DNA of 64,000 nt, from NCBI GenBank assembly GCA_963457665.1, contig OY735201.1, positions 34,644,418 through 34,708,417 on the forward strand, read 5' to 3'. Numbering within the stretch: position 1 is the stretch's first letter; every line of letters starts with the position of its first letter. The position numbers and the translations under genes were made by a program. The notes beneath the pieces were generated by a model. The model was not told the DNA's origin. It worked only from the letters and a program-made list of their open reading frames with translations, and did not search any database. Below, one piece after another: positions 49,873 through 63,035 of this stretch. Source of the DNA: Thysanoteuthis rhombus (taxonomy: Eukaryota > Mollusca > Cephalopoda > Oegopsida > Thysanoteuthidae).

Positions 49873-51760
49873 AGAGAAAGAGAGATCTCACTTCTGCAGA
49901 ATCGACAAGCCGACAATTACCGAATAATTACATTCACTTTTTTTTTGTGTGAATAAATGTACAAGTTTTTGGTATTGAAAAATTATTATGAAAAATTTGA
50001 ATTCATATACATAAAAAAAAAGTTGTTTAATTTAATTTGAAAAAAATTTTTCCAGCTGTTATTTCCCAGCAAGCTTTAAACTGACCTAGTCAGGTCAAAG
50101 GTCGTACTAGTATAACCCCTGATAGTAAAAAGCAGAGCACTGCTATTTTGAAACATAACCACGGTTTATTTTTTTTTTTTGTTTAAGTCAAATGAAATTT
50201 GGTAAGTTTTTTTCTTGGAATTTTTAAAAAGCTTAGCTGTTACTTCAGATAAGCCTAGTTTAATTTTTGCTTGTTATGTCTCTGAAGCAATATTTATTTT
50301 CCTAGCGTAGCTTCGTATCTCTACTTCAGTAGTTAGTTAAACGTGACAGTTCAGATGATTGTGTAATAGATTTTAATTTACAATATTTAGCATTTTCTTC
50401 CTTCTCTATTAAAAAGTTAAGGGTTTAGCCAATTTATTCAACCAGTAAATACTTTCTGATTAACTAATTTGTTACGTTAATTTTCTTTGTAGTTTTCTTT
50501 TTAGTTCGTGAAGTAGACCTGCCCCATTTGAGTTACTGCAGGTGTGTCATTAGTTACGTCTGTTGTCAAGGTTTATTTTTTTTAAAAATTATTTTTATAA
50601 ATAATTTAAAATAAAAGAAAATTAGTATCGTTACTGACATTTACAATCATCAAAATAACAAACGTCTTTTTTGCTTGTTTATAGTTTGAGGGACCCGTGA
50701 ATAAACTTCCTTTTTTTATTATCAGTCACTACACTACACGATGTTGTTTGATGAAGCAATCATTGTGTATTATTGACTATTGAGTCACTCAATGATTAAG
50801 TGTGTGAGGTGAAAATTTATTTGGAAAATAATCTTACAAATATTTTGCTTTCGTTTGGAAAAAGTTGATCTTTATATTTAAAAAAAAAAAAAAATTGATG
50901 TTAAAAAAATTAATTCTTCTTGGGGACGGATTCATTTAATTCTCATGATCACGTGTTAATTGAACTATTGCTGTTGCGATTGTTTTAAATTTGTAAGTTC
51001 TTTTCTCCTTTTATTTGCTTTCCTTTTAATCAATCAATTTTTAACTATCTCTGAGGAACTTAAAAAGAAGTGATAGAATTGTTTACATGTTCTCTATCCA
51101 TCTTTCTTATCGGTAATTTTCGAAATAATGTGAAGTGAAACGTGCATGTACAGAAATATGGTAAAGTGCATAATTTCAAGAGTATTAACCGTAAGTTGGA
51201 ATGTGCGTTAAATAGTTAGTTAGGTTAATTTTTTTCTTGTTTTTCTGTCAATGAAAAAGTTTTAGAATTTTTCTTTGGACTCAAGTGACACATTCATCTT
51301 GTATTTTAAGCTTCAAATCAAGAACCAATTGATATCATTGTAGTAAATCTTGCGTTTAAAGAAAAAATAATCAAAAGATCTATTTGAGAAAAAATTAAAA
51401 GAAAAAAACTTGGATGACTCTCCTGTTGACAAGAAATTTCCTTCTTGTCTTTCTTCACCCAAATTGTTAATTGTATTTTCTTTCTCACAATTATTTCTAA
51501 AAAAAAAAAAAGAAGCTGATTGCTCTACAAGTGGGCGTTGTAATGAATAGCATAAAAACATCGAACATCATCAGGTTTGTTTTCAACTTTTTAGTTTAGG
51601 ATGGGCTGAAATTAGATTTCTTTTTTTTTTCTTCTCCCTCAGATCCTTGATTGAAATTCTATTCTTTTTTCTTTTTTGAAAAACTCTTTTATCTTCGTCA
51701 TTAGAATAAATACATTGGTAAGTCGTTCCCTTAATCTAATTCAAGAGTGGTTGTTTAATA
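49873..51760. promoter_or_regulatory. Putative VDAC upstream region; no specific element identified
   Basis: Sequence upstream of the proposed VDAC first exon. The proximal 60 bp has GAGAGAGAAAGAGAGA-like purine repeats. No TATA box, initiator or clear CpG island could be defined, so this is positional inference only. Confidence 0.2.
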
Positions 51761-52393
51761 CAGGCGTCCCCCGCCACAATGCGGAGTCTAGGGGTTTTCA
51801 AGACAGCTAACCGCGTTATAACCAAGCCCTGATAACTGCTGGGTAGGTATGGGCCATAGTCAAGAGGCGATGAAAAGAGGCAATCATTGTTATCATAAAA
51901 ACTAAGCGAGATTGGAACCTATAAACGAGGTCATTCTTTGATGTCTGTTTTAAATCAAATAATACTACTAAAATTACTACAAAGTATTACAAAGCAAATT
52001 TCAGTAATTAAAAAAAAAGAAGATATTCAATGACTTCAACCTGTAAGCTGCTGCTCCTTCAGTACCCCCTCTAGAAGGGGAAAAAGTGGATAAAAGAATT
52101 AATAAAAAAAACAAAACAAGTTACATTCATTGCCTACTACATTATTATAGTTGTTACCAAGCATAAGTGAAATATGCTTCATGGATGGAGTGCAAGTTGT
52201 CACCTCTGTCATCAAACGGGCTCAGGGTGTTGTAAATTAGCACTCAACCTCAAGTATCGAGCTTACAGGTTGGAAGGGAAATCCTGTTTTTATTTATGGT
52301 TTTCTGGATGTATTGCGACAATGTAGGTAAAAATTTCAGTGGCCGACTATCAACCCACCTCATAGCGAATTGCATTATATTGAGGATCAAGTG
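51761..52393. mobile_element. Possible pogo-like MITE
   Basis: CAGGCGTCCCCCGCCACAAT after a TA resembles pogo/Tigger terminal repeats, and the reverse complement of 52360-52393 (CACTTGATCCTCAATATAAT, GCAATTCGC) is of the same type. The 633-bp interior has no transposase frame. The two ends are diverged from each other. Confidence 0.35.
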
Positions 52394-55300
52394 TTTTTAT
52401 CTTCAAGTGAGAATCCTTGTGTAGGTGGAAAGTCATCAACAAATTATGGTTGGTGATTTCCATTATTCATGGTATAAGAAAATAGGTGATGGTATTGATA
52501 TGTATCAATGAAGTCCATGTTTACTTGGTGTGTTCATGTGGTGAGATTAGTATTAATGGTACTGTAAGAATTTCTAGTTTTGCATTTGATTGCATTAGCA
52601 CCAAATTCACTGACACTCTAGAAGTCACTAATATAAACTCAAAACTTACCTTGAAACTGGCACTTCACGGCAAGAGTGACAGCAGACTCGTATTACCCAA
52701 GTGAAACCACAGTCACTACAAGGAAATCTAGTTTGGAGAAGGGGCGGTCCAATGAGGACAAATTCAGTTACATTTTCTACTAACTAACTTAGTTAAGTGA
52801 CTTATGCTCATTTTAACCAGATAAGGAGCTAGGGAAACACTTGCAAAAACTACTGACCGATATAAGGTAGATAATTGTATGATTGGTATATCTTCACAAA
52901 CTTCATTTAAAAATGTTCTCACATTTTTTACCAACAATTTCTGTTTATTGGTTAATGGAGAAATATATTAGCTAACTGATATTTAGGATGGTTTTTCAAG
53001 TCAACTTGCTTCTCATAGAAGTATTCATTGCTTTTGATTAGCTATAAGCATTTATAAGAGGTTTCGATATTGTTGGATGTGAGGGCACTTCCTTTGATCA
53101 GTATAAAAATTTGGTGTATTTGGCAAAGAAATCCCAGTGTATTCTTAATAGAAAACAAACCCAATATGACGTGATAGAAGGTCATTTGCCTCTTGGTGAT
53201 GCAGTTTATACTGTATAGAAGAATTTATCTTGTGAGGGGGCGGTGTAAATGTGAATAGATCTATTCGCCTGCTAGTTTATTCTTGGTTTGATTCTGATTG
53301 TAAATTCACATTATCTTGGACTAACATGGCGCTTTTCTTTCTGAGTATTGTTTCTGTGTAGAGCAGACCTTTCAACTTTAGTTCATACATGAAATTGGAA
53401 AATATATGGGCTTGTTCACAAAAGACAGTGTCTACAAATTTGAATCTGAATTTCAGAACGAGTTAAATATTACATTCTTGCGTATTTATTTTCTAAAAAT
53501 TAAACTGTTACCAATTCGTCTTTTGGAGGCAATCTTGTATTGTCACTCTGTTTTTGTCAAACTCCAAACAAAGTCTGGAGTTGGCTTCTTTTTTTTTTTT
53601 TTTCTACCATAACAAGAACAAGAACAATCCTCACCAATTTTAGGTGAGTAAACTCTTTGTTATTTGTCTGTACTCTCATGTTGAACTAAACCAGAATGTT
53701 AGATTAGCATTCCACTACATTGATTTGAAATCATGGCTAACTGAGTGGTAGGTGGCTCTTTCACCGACTGAGGTAAATTGACTAATCTTACGTATCTACT
53801 ATAAGTTGTGTTGGGAAAACGTAAGGGTTCATTTCATTCTAATAAATAAATATATTTAAAAAGTTAACATTTCCTTACTGTAATTTGAAATTACAATCAA
53901 GCGATTGGTAGCCAGCTCTCCTACTAACTGATCCAAACTAACAAGTCTTATCTATGAAAATTACATATGCAAGTACTTATTTCATTCTAATAAATACATT
54001 TACCGTAAAAAATATATAAATACAATCCAAAAGTTTCTGTAATCATCTTTAGTCGGAATAGAAGTAGGAGTGGAGTTTGACCCTGCAGCATCCAGATTTA
54101 TCCTGTATTATGATTCCTTAGATAATAACCATTGTAGTCATACATTTACATTATAAACTCTGTAAAGCTGAGAATGTTTTGTATATGAATATAAGTGTTA
54201 AGGAAGTTATATAACTTATATATATATATAGTTATAGAAATGAAAATAAGTGTTTCATTGCAGGTTATATATTAAGTGTATGAGAGTAGTAAATGTGAAT
54301 GTTTGTGTCCTTCTTGTGTTCTAAAGTAACTGAAATACTAGAAATCTTGGACCAATGGATAATAATTTTAACTTTCTTGTGAATTTACACCAGGAGAAAA
54401 TGAGAAAAGCCGTTAGCCAAGCACAAACTCGATGCTCTTTTCACTTCATGGTTCATATATAACTATTCTCAATGTATATAAAACAATTTGAAAAATTTCT
54501 TTATATATTATCTTCATTACAACTGCTGTTATCAAAACAGTACAGTTTTATTTATGGCAGAATAAAATAATCATATAAAAGAAACAGTATATCTTTCACA
54601 TGAATGCAATTTGATATTTTAAAAAGCTTTGAGATGACACATTCACTACTGCCATGGTACTTAGATATTGATGTTTGAAAAAATACAGATTAAATTGATT
54701 TTTCTATACAATGACATTAATCTTGTTATCATTAATTACCTGGGCTTTTAATTTAGTAAGATAGTTAATTGTGCTAGACTTTAGAGGGAAAACTAGTCTG
54801 TTATTCTTACTGAATATTTTTTTATGTAAACTTAGTTGTTAAAAATGAGAGAAAATGACATAGTAGTTATCAAGAGTTTATGGTAAAAAAATTAAGAATG
54901 AGTAACTTGTGATAGCTTTACTTGTCAGAATGTAAATCTACTAATATATAATTGAATAAATTATGCTTCAATTCAAGTTCACTAAGTATAATCAAATCAC
55001 ACTTGATCAAATGATTCAAGAATAGTGTTCATCTTATTTGATTAATAGCTGTACCCTCAAAAGTCGAGTGTAAACACTGTTGCTAGGTTTAGGTTGTTTA
55101 TATATATCTATAAGTGGACTTTCACCAGCCATACTCACTCATATTAGGAACTTGATATTCTGCTCACACTCTCCTCTCAATGAGTATGGGGAATTTTTTT
55201 TTTCAAAATCCCCCTCCAAGATAAGTTTTTAGTAGTGGGGTTCAATTCATGATGTAAGTTTAAGTTAAATTGATGCCTTAGTTAGTGTTCGGCTGCATTC

Positions 55301-56619
55301 CCATTTAGGCAAAAGGCAAGACCCCCCCCCTTTTTTTTCCAAATTTTTAAAGTTGATTATCCCCAACACAGAATGCTGTTGAAAGATATTGGTCAATTGA
55401 CTTTCTATTGAGTGACTAACCAGTCTGTTTTATTTTTGTATTTCAAATCATGAATTTATGGTTAAAACTATACTGGTACTATTTTCATCAAGGTAAATTA
55501 ATTTTACCACTGTTTAATTCACGAGGTAAAACGAAGCGTACATGGGTGGTAGTGGTTCATTATTTCCCTTGGGATGCTAGTTTTGATTTTATTTTTCAAG
55601 TATTAAGCCCCCGCCTTTTTTCATTGCAGTTTAAGGATGTAATTAAAGAATAATTCCTCAAAAGATCTTTTTATAGTTTCTATTTATTCAGTGAAAGTCT
55701 TGTTCTTGACGCAGTTTAACTAAAAGTTGAAAATCTGGTTTTATGTTGGATTGGTTTCTGATATTTCTATTGAACATATAGCAAGTGTATTTGTTTTGGT
55801 TAGAACTTGAATCGTACGACTGAAACCTATGTAAATAATATAAGCTGCGAGAAAGCTTAGGAAATTTTAGAATATTTTTGATTATTTTTGAACACCATAT
55901 TTCAATATTCTACCTTTTTCGAAGTTGAATTAACATTCTTTATTGCATTCAATGAGTTTTTCGCATATGATTTCAATCACCAGCTGAGTATCACTTGTTA
56001 ATGGATTGCCCTAACTTTTGAGAGTATATTAATCAGAAAATCTTACTGTACCATTTTTAATCAAAGCAGGTACTCAGAATAATCTTTGACACTTTCAGGG
56101 AGATATTCACTTATTCTATCCGCTTGTGGCACTGATAATTCACCCTAGACATGTTTTTCTCCTAATTTTTGTAGTATCAGGTATGTTTACCAACGTATCA
56201 AAAAGTCTACCTCAGTCTGGCAACTGAGAAGATATCATTTTCAAGATGGCTGCCAAATCATTTGACTTTTAAGAATTGAAATTTGGCAACCATTTTGGAT
56301 GCCATGAGAAATCCCTGCAAATTGTGTTATAAATTATGGGTTGTAAATTACCCATTGTATTGTTGAAAAAGTTGGCAACATGTTTATTTCACATCTGCTG
56401 TACACTTTGATATTTCTGGGAGATATTCCTTGTAATATGATCAACATGCTGCCTAGCACTGATATTTTTTTTTTTTTTTTTTTTAACTTTTGCTTTTCTT
56501 TAGCTTTTTGTCTGGTGCCTCTTTTTTTAACTTTTGTAGAACTGACACCTTTGTTATCACCTCACCTGTCTTTCCTTGGACTCTCTTATTTTGTTTCTTA
56601 AGTTTTGAGGGCTACAAAG
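52394..56619. other. Region with no gene seen
   Basis: AT-rich. It holds the repeat copy at 55500 and a CAAGATGG-type repeat near 56240. Short open frames (for example 52486-52704 and 53406-53612) lack splice-site or family support. Confidence 0.45.
55500..55610 (+). repeat. Dispersed repeat, second copy of 9810-9960
   Basis: See the 9810 copy. The shared order is CTGTTTAATTCA-GAGGTAA, GTGG-GGT-ATTC and ATTTCC-TTGG. Confidence 0.55.
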
Positions 56620-57000
56620 ACCTGCAAAAAACACTTCTCAATATTAATGTTCATCATACTGCTTGACTTGCTACAGCTCTATGTAACTCCTTTTGGGGCC
56701 ACCAATTGTCCAAGTCTTATGAATATTTTCAGCTTTATAGATAGCGAAAGGCTGGAGGTAAACACCCTAAGCATACAAGCAGGACAGTAGTGAAAATGTT
56801 GTTTTCTCTTCAGTGTGAGACTTAGTACAGGCATCTCACCCTGCTTATAAATTCAGCTTCACTCTGTCTGTACTTAGACCTGTTTTATCGAAGTTGAATA
56901 AAGAATGAGGTTTGTCTATAAGATTGTTTTTCAAGCGTTGCTTCACACATGTCAAAGGGGTGGTTTACAACTTTGTGTCAGCCTTGATGCACGGACAAGT
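56620..57000 (-). pseudogene. pogo/jerky-type DDE transposase relic
   Basis: The minus strand reads FNFDKTGLSTDRVK, which corresponds to the first-Asp block (N-x-DETGL) of pogo/Tigger-type transposases. After it comes EEKTTFSLLSCLYA, a stop, then GVYLQPFAIYKAENI and GGPKRSYI, the usual following order (T-T-V...G...PP..I+K). Several stops show that it is dead. A 70-codon open frame just upstream on the same strand (57258-57046) could be part of the same element but is not recognised. Confidence 0.55.
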
Positions 57001-58480
57001 TTATAACACTGTTTCAAGAATTTGTGATATATTTCTTTCAAGTAGTCATCCAATCTTCACTGGGTCTACCATTTTTAGAGGGTGTCTTTCTGCCGATTGC
57101 AGTAATATAAGATTGGACCGAATCTCCAATTTCCTTTCTTCCCTGACGAAAATCACATCAGCATCATCAGCACTTGAAATACATTGACAAACTAACATTG
57201 AAATTTTGTTGACGATAATTTGAAATGTGCAAGAAGGCCTACTTTTTGACACATTCAATAGGCCTAGGCCTAACCTGTTTAGGTTTGATAGATTTTAACA
57301 TGTGATAGGGTTGACAGGGATTGGATGGGAGGAAAAAATTGAGCATTGGAAAGGTTGGAATTAACAAAATCATAAATAAAAATACCATGTAGATTCTTCG
57401 AATATAGATTGAATCAAAAATAACTAATCCAAAATATACTAAAAAAAATCCTAAATTTACTGAAAAAATGTCAAAATTTTGACTCATGAAATTTTGTGTC
57501 AAAACTTCTGTGTAATTAAGGAAGATATAAACTTATGATAGAATTTATTACTTCAATTTGTAGCTGAGGTTGTTGTCCATCTATGCAGTAATGGACATTT
57601 AGTGAAGAACTGTTTGAGATATGGTGAAAAATCTAACTGGGGAAATGGGTCACTTTTAAAATTTGTATTTTTTTTTTTTCATGTTTATTTTTGTAACTAA
57701 CAAGAAGCTAAAAGTGTCAATAAAATTTCTGGAACTTGTAATCTGTTACAATAATCTTCAGTTTAATAATAATATTTATGGGCCAATTTTGATAAGAAAT
57801 TTTGGTATGTATTTGTCTCACGTGATTCAAAATTAAGAGTAACTAAGTTGCTATGTGAAATTTGGTAGTTTATTATTAGGTTACATCAAAGGTTTAACAA
57901 CAATGATAAAAAATTGTATTTTTTTACTGAAAAGGAGGGATCTAATCGTGTTAATCTAAAAGTAGAATTGCTGTCCTTTGAATTGAAATATTTGATTTTT
58001 AAAGCAGGTGTGACGCATCTTCCCGGGGTGATGTAGTCTTTGTCAGCAAATCAAGCAACAATATTTATTTGAAGTCACAAAGAGCTGGCAAGTCAATGTT
58101 TTCTGTGCTATTTTGTGTCTCTGCTACTGGAAGGTATCTCCCACCATACACTGTTTACAAAGCCAAACACCTGTATGAAACTTGGACCTGAGCTGGGCAA
58201 AAAGGACCTGTGTGACTGGGTGGATAATGGCAGTAAATTTTGAAATTGTTTGTAAAGTATGTAAGCCAGTTCTCCTTTTTTTGATAGACATGACACCACC
58301 TAACTTTTAATACCATCAAGGCTTCCATGTAGATGAACATAATCATATTATGTCTTCTACCATATGCTCTTCAATTTCTAGATGTTGGGATATTTAAATC
58401 AGTTAAAGTGGCTTTGATAAAAATCCAGAATACATGGTTCACAGAGTCCTGAATGGAGAGTGTAGACGAGGCTATATTTC

Positions 58481-58669
58481 CTAACTTACCGTAACAACTC
58501 TGGCTGCAGCTACACCTGACTCGTCGATTCTTTCGGGGGCTCTGGCTTGTATCCCCCCCAACTGAAATGCTGTGATGCATAGAATTGTAAATTCTCCTCT
58601 CACCCCATTTACTTCTGATGCGAATCTTTCTTCTGCAGAAAGTCTTAGAAATTTGCTCAGGAAATACAT
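58481..58669 (-). CDS. Unassigned coding-like open frame
   Basis: A 62-codon frame whose composition looks more protein-like than the background: SAEERFASEVNGVRGEFTIL, GGIQARAPERIDESG and VAAARVVT, with a GGTAAGTTAGG donor-like site right after the VVT codons. No family recognised and no clear acceptor. An overlapping frame on the same strand (58700-58371) is also open. It could be one exon of an unknown gene, a transposon fragment, or chance. Confidence 0.2.
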   Translation of the reverse strand: MYFLSKFLRLSAEERFASEVNGVRGEFTILCITAFQLGGIQARAPERIDESGVAAARVVTVS

Positions 58670-58924
58670 CCTTAATGTTATCCAAAACCTTCTGAATCAT
58701 CTCTGGTCTCTAAACAGAAAGGCAAGAAACGTAGAAGAGTACAGTCTAAGATAGAAGTTCTTGTAGCAGTGTTTAATCCAATGAGGGTACAGGCAAATGT
58801 AAGCAAGGAAAAAATAAGTCTCAAAACCATACATACTGAGGAGAAAGGAGTGAAGACAAGTAAATATGAGAGGTGTCAGCATTAATTTCAATATATGAAG
58901 AAAGCTCTGACTTGATTGCAAAAG

Positions 58925-59260
58925 TACTCCTAATCCTAATTCTACTGAGAGTGAGAGTATGGTGGATCATGAAGGCGTAAGTAAAGACAATCTTAAATCA
59001 AAAGAACTACATGAAGGTGTTACATCTGTTACCGTGGAGTACGAGGGTTTGTATTTCCCAAGTTCTACATATAAGTAAAACACATCACGTGTGACCTGCA
59101 TGTTGAGAAGCTTAGTGAAAAAATGGAAATAGCCAGTGTGTGAAGATGTTCATGATTATCCTATACCAGACATTGTTAGTGTGATTGAACCTCCTGCAAC
59201 CTGTAGTAGTTGTGGCCAGTGTTCTGTGCCATGGGTGAAGAAGTACTTGTAAAGGACTCT
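58925..59260 (+). pseudogene. Degenerate coding relic, probably transposon-derived
   Basis: Frame-spliced reading gives VEYEGLYFP, then after stops KWK*PVCEDVHDYPIPDIVS, IEPPATCSSCGQ and WVKKYL. This resembles a C-terminal module (WP--DI-YV--DI---I-PP) that I recall from invertebrate transposon-associated proteins. Several in-frame stops. The family is not named with confidence. Confidence 0.35.
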
Positions 59261-59884
59261 AAACTGTAAATAAGTAGTTATAAGTGATTGTTTGATGCAA
59301 AATAGTTTTTAGTTTCAATGAAAACATAAAAAAACTGTTCATTACAAAAGATGAGAGAAAAAAAGTGAAAGATTTAAGTTAGATTCATACTGCCCTATTA
59401 GACTGTTGAAGATGATGTAATTTTCAAAGATACAGATGGGAGATTTTGAATAAGTTGAGAAAAATTTTGAATTTTATTTATGATAAAGAAATTGGACTAA
59501 AAAATGTGACCTATTCCACCCTGAACCACTGCATAATGTGTTTGGTCGGTTAGGGTTTTAAGGCCTATTTTTCCAACTTTGAAAATACCTAACATTTTGT
59601 ATTATGCCATTTTATGAATAAGATCCATGATATTCTAATCCACACGTAAAAAGTTAAAATGTTCATAATAACCAAAAAAAACCCATTGCCTCCTGGTCAA
59701 CACTAAAATACAGTAATCAACAAACATAGGCTCAGTGGGCTTGAAAACTTGAAAACAAATTAGAAGTTAATATAAGATGAACCATTTTACATTTTTTGGT
59801 CATGGCTTAAAAATTATTGCAGTCCGTTTGAAAACTATTTTTATGCTAGACAGCTAACAGTTTCAACTATCCAAGAATGTAATC

Positions 59885-59915
<31 letters not shown>

Positions 59916-61457
59916 CTTTCTAGGTTCGTAACTTTTCCCTGTAGATGGAAGCTTTTTGAAGGTAAAATAAATTTTTCTAAATTTTACGATATTTTGTGCA
60001 TGTTTGATAGACAGATAGGCATACTTCTAATGCAATAAGAGAAATCGACTTTAAAACATAAGGAAGTACTACTCCAGGGTTTTCAAATGAGAGATTACAA
60101 GCTGAGATTTGATTTGTTGGAAATCAAGAAAGAAAAATGTTCAGGTTTTGACCCCAATTTCTGCAGGGAGAGAATTACACCAGTAGACCCTATCATAAGA
60201 AAATATTTTTGAGAATTTTATTCATTTTCCATGTTTGGTTTTAACTTGTATGGATTTTATGGAATCTTCATTTTTATTTTTTGATTGATATTTGAGTTTA
60301 TAGAAATATATTGATTTTATTTTACTAAAATGATGTGTATGTTATCTTTCAACTTGCAGATTAGACTATAAATACGTAAAGGAGTCTATGCTTTCCTCTT
60401 TAGTCTTATCTTAAAATTTTAAACTTTGCTGGGATTGGGTGCAGACTTATGTGACAAAAGTAAATAAATTATTCTCCAAATAAGTTTATAGTCTACTATA
60501 AGCCAGCAGTATTCAAAGTTTGTTCTGCAGAACCTCAGGGCTCTGCATGACCTTTCCAGGGGTTCTGCAAAACTGACATTTTTCTATATTTACACATATG
60601 CTTTCATATTTTATTCATTTTGTGTGATAATTAATTGTTTAATGTTCTTAACACATTATCACTCTTGACTAAATTCCAAATACTTATTGAGAAACATTTT
60701 GAATGTTATTGACCCTTCTCGAAACTATAGACAATATATTGGTTATTTATGAGACATGGACGTTCTCAATCCAGTAGTCGTTCATTTGTCTATTTTTCCT
60801 CAGTTAGCTTTGTTTTTACTTTTCCATTTGAGTGTATTTTCTATTTGGATTTAAATGTATCCAGATAATTCCATTAACAAGGCCAAAATTCAATAGTTAT
60901 ATTGAAATTGAATTTAGCAGTGAAATTAGTCAAGTGTTCCTGTAGGTTACTTGATTATCTGATATTTTTTGGTACGTTTGTTTGTTCTTATTGGCTTTCC
61001 AATCTCCAGTGATCCATTTTGAGAATGATATATCACAACTCCTTTCTCTGCTCAATCTTTGTATAGAAGCATTATAAAATGTCTTATTCTTTCAACTACA
61101 ATGTGTTCTAGTTGAATATTGATGAAATTATAATGATTTTATGCATTATCAAAATGGTGTGGTTAATGATAGGCTTTGAGAAACCCTTTTCTCTTTAGAG
61201 ATTGTTCTATTGTAATGCAGGAAATGAGGCTTCAATCATGTAACAAGAAGCTATAGTCCTATGACATTTTTACTCTGACCTGTGCTAAAAGTATGCTTTA
61301 CTACTAAATTACATAGAAAATCTCTCATCTTGATCTTTTTTAATGAGATAAAAATGTTTTATGTATTTAGCTACTCATCTTTGTGTGTGAGGATGATTGA
61401 TTTTCTTAAGCTTATAAATAGTAATTACTTCTGACAGGTGTACCTAATCTTACTATA
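59261..61457. other. Region with no gene seen
   Basis: It contains a T-run at about 59887-59916 and a CTGCAGAACCTCAGGGCTCT / GGGGTTCTGC stretch near 60525-60570 that looks like a transposon 3' region but could not be assigned. Confidence 0.45.
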
Positions 61458-61995
61458 ATTCACCAAATGTCTGTCCGTTATTGTGTAACTCTAGAACGGC
61501 CAAAGATATGGCCAGCAAATTATTTGTGGTTACTAATGGGACCCTGGAACAGGTTTTTAGCACGTTAGATCTGTGCTAAATTGGTTCCTTATTCACGTTC
61601 AGCTGTGTTCATGCTCACATGAAAATTAATTTTCTTCTTGTTACAATTCACCAAAAGTCGGTCTGTCCTCACATAACTCAAGAACCATGCAACATATCCT
61701 CATGAATTTTTTATGTGTACTTATGGAACCCTAGAGCATGTTTTTAGCTAGTTAGTTTTTCAAACTTTACAGTGCTCTTAAAGTTTTTGGTTGGGTAGGG
61801 AGTTCAGTTTGCAATATAAGTATTATGCTAAATTATTCTTTTTTTTTTTTTTTTTTTTCTTCTAATTTGGCTGTGTACGATTACCTAAAAATTTACTATT
61901 ACTCTGATTCACCAAATATCTGTATATCCGTCTGTTACTATAACTCAAGGATAGCTAGAGCTATGGCTACCAATTTTGTGATGTATTACTTGATG
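61458..61995 (+). repeat. Cluster of three diverged ATTCACCAAA repeat units
   Basis: Units start at 61458, 61646 and 61907, each with ATTCACCAAA followed by a CTGTCC- or CCGTCT-like stretch and then TAACTC-AGAAC. Units 1 and 2 also share ACTAATGGGACCCTGGAACA / ACTTATGGAACCCTAGAGCA followed by GGTTTTTAGC / TGTTTTTAGC. A fourth copy lies at 2556-2700. Confidence 0.6.
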
Positions 61996-62809
61996 ATGTT
62001 TTTAAAAAGCAACTTTATCTTCTGTAATAAGGAGAAAATCACAATTATCTATTAATTTCAAATTTTCATGCTATTAAAATAATTTTACTAGTTCACTCAT
62101 TTTTGTTTTTGATATTGTAGTTTTTCTTACGAACTCAGAAAAGAGTGTTTTGAATAAAATCTCTCAACAAGTTCCATATAAGAAAGTAAGTTAACTAAAA
62201 ATAATGATAAAAAAATGAAAAGAAATTTCAATAGCTTATCCATAGCTATAAAGGGATAAATTCATTGCAGTGTAATTATATTTTTATTCCAATAGTTGTT
62301 TGACTTTGAACTATGAATGACAATTACATATCTCAAAATTACAGAAGGTCTGTTTATCAAATTTCTGTTGAAGCATTTTATAAAACACATGGCACTGCTA
62401 AAAAATCTTGACTAGTTTTTCTACAATTTAACATTTTCAGTTGTACATGAATGAAGAACTTATTCTTTTCAAATTACAAGATGAGCTAATAACCTTATAA
62501 ACATAAAGAAAAACAAATCACTTGGCAGTTTTTGTTTAATGTAGGTAGCATGTATGCCTTGAAAAAACTGAGCTTTTCATTTGAATTTTTAAGAATTCCC
62601 ATTCACTGTATTTATCCCAATTCGTTACAAAGTTCAGAAGTGTGATATGAAAATTATGACTTCTGTGTTTCATAAAACAGCAGATAATTCAATTTTGAAA
62701 ATAACAATTCTGTTAGATGAATAAATGCAAGTATCCATTAAAAAATCATGTTTAAATTTAATATTGAAACCAACTTTAAAACCAGCCTGGTTAGTTACTC
62801 GTTGGAAAT

Positions 62810-63035
62810 TGTCACGCGACCAATGTCTTTTGGCAGCATGCCATCTTAGGGGTGATCAATTAAAAATTGGGGAAAAAGGATGATCAATGAATAAGATTAT
62901 TCTCTCACCTTTTATTGGGCTGTGATCACTAAAAATAGTCCAAATTGTCAAACAAAAGCAAATGTGAAAACTGCCGGATACAAAATAAAAGATTAATTTT
63001 ACATAAAATTGCATTGTAAATCGAACCCTATTCTA
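62810..63035 (+). repeat. Dispersed repeat, second copy of 41812-42010
   Basis: Aligned blocks are listed under the 41812 copy. Both run into a G-rich or C-rich homopolymer stretch. Confidence 0.65.
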
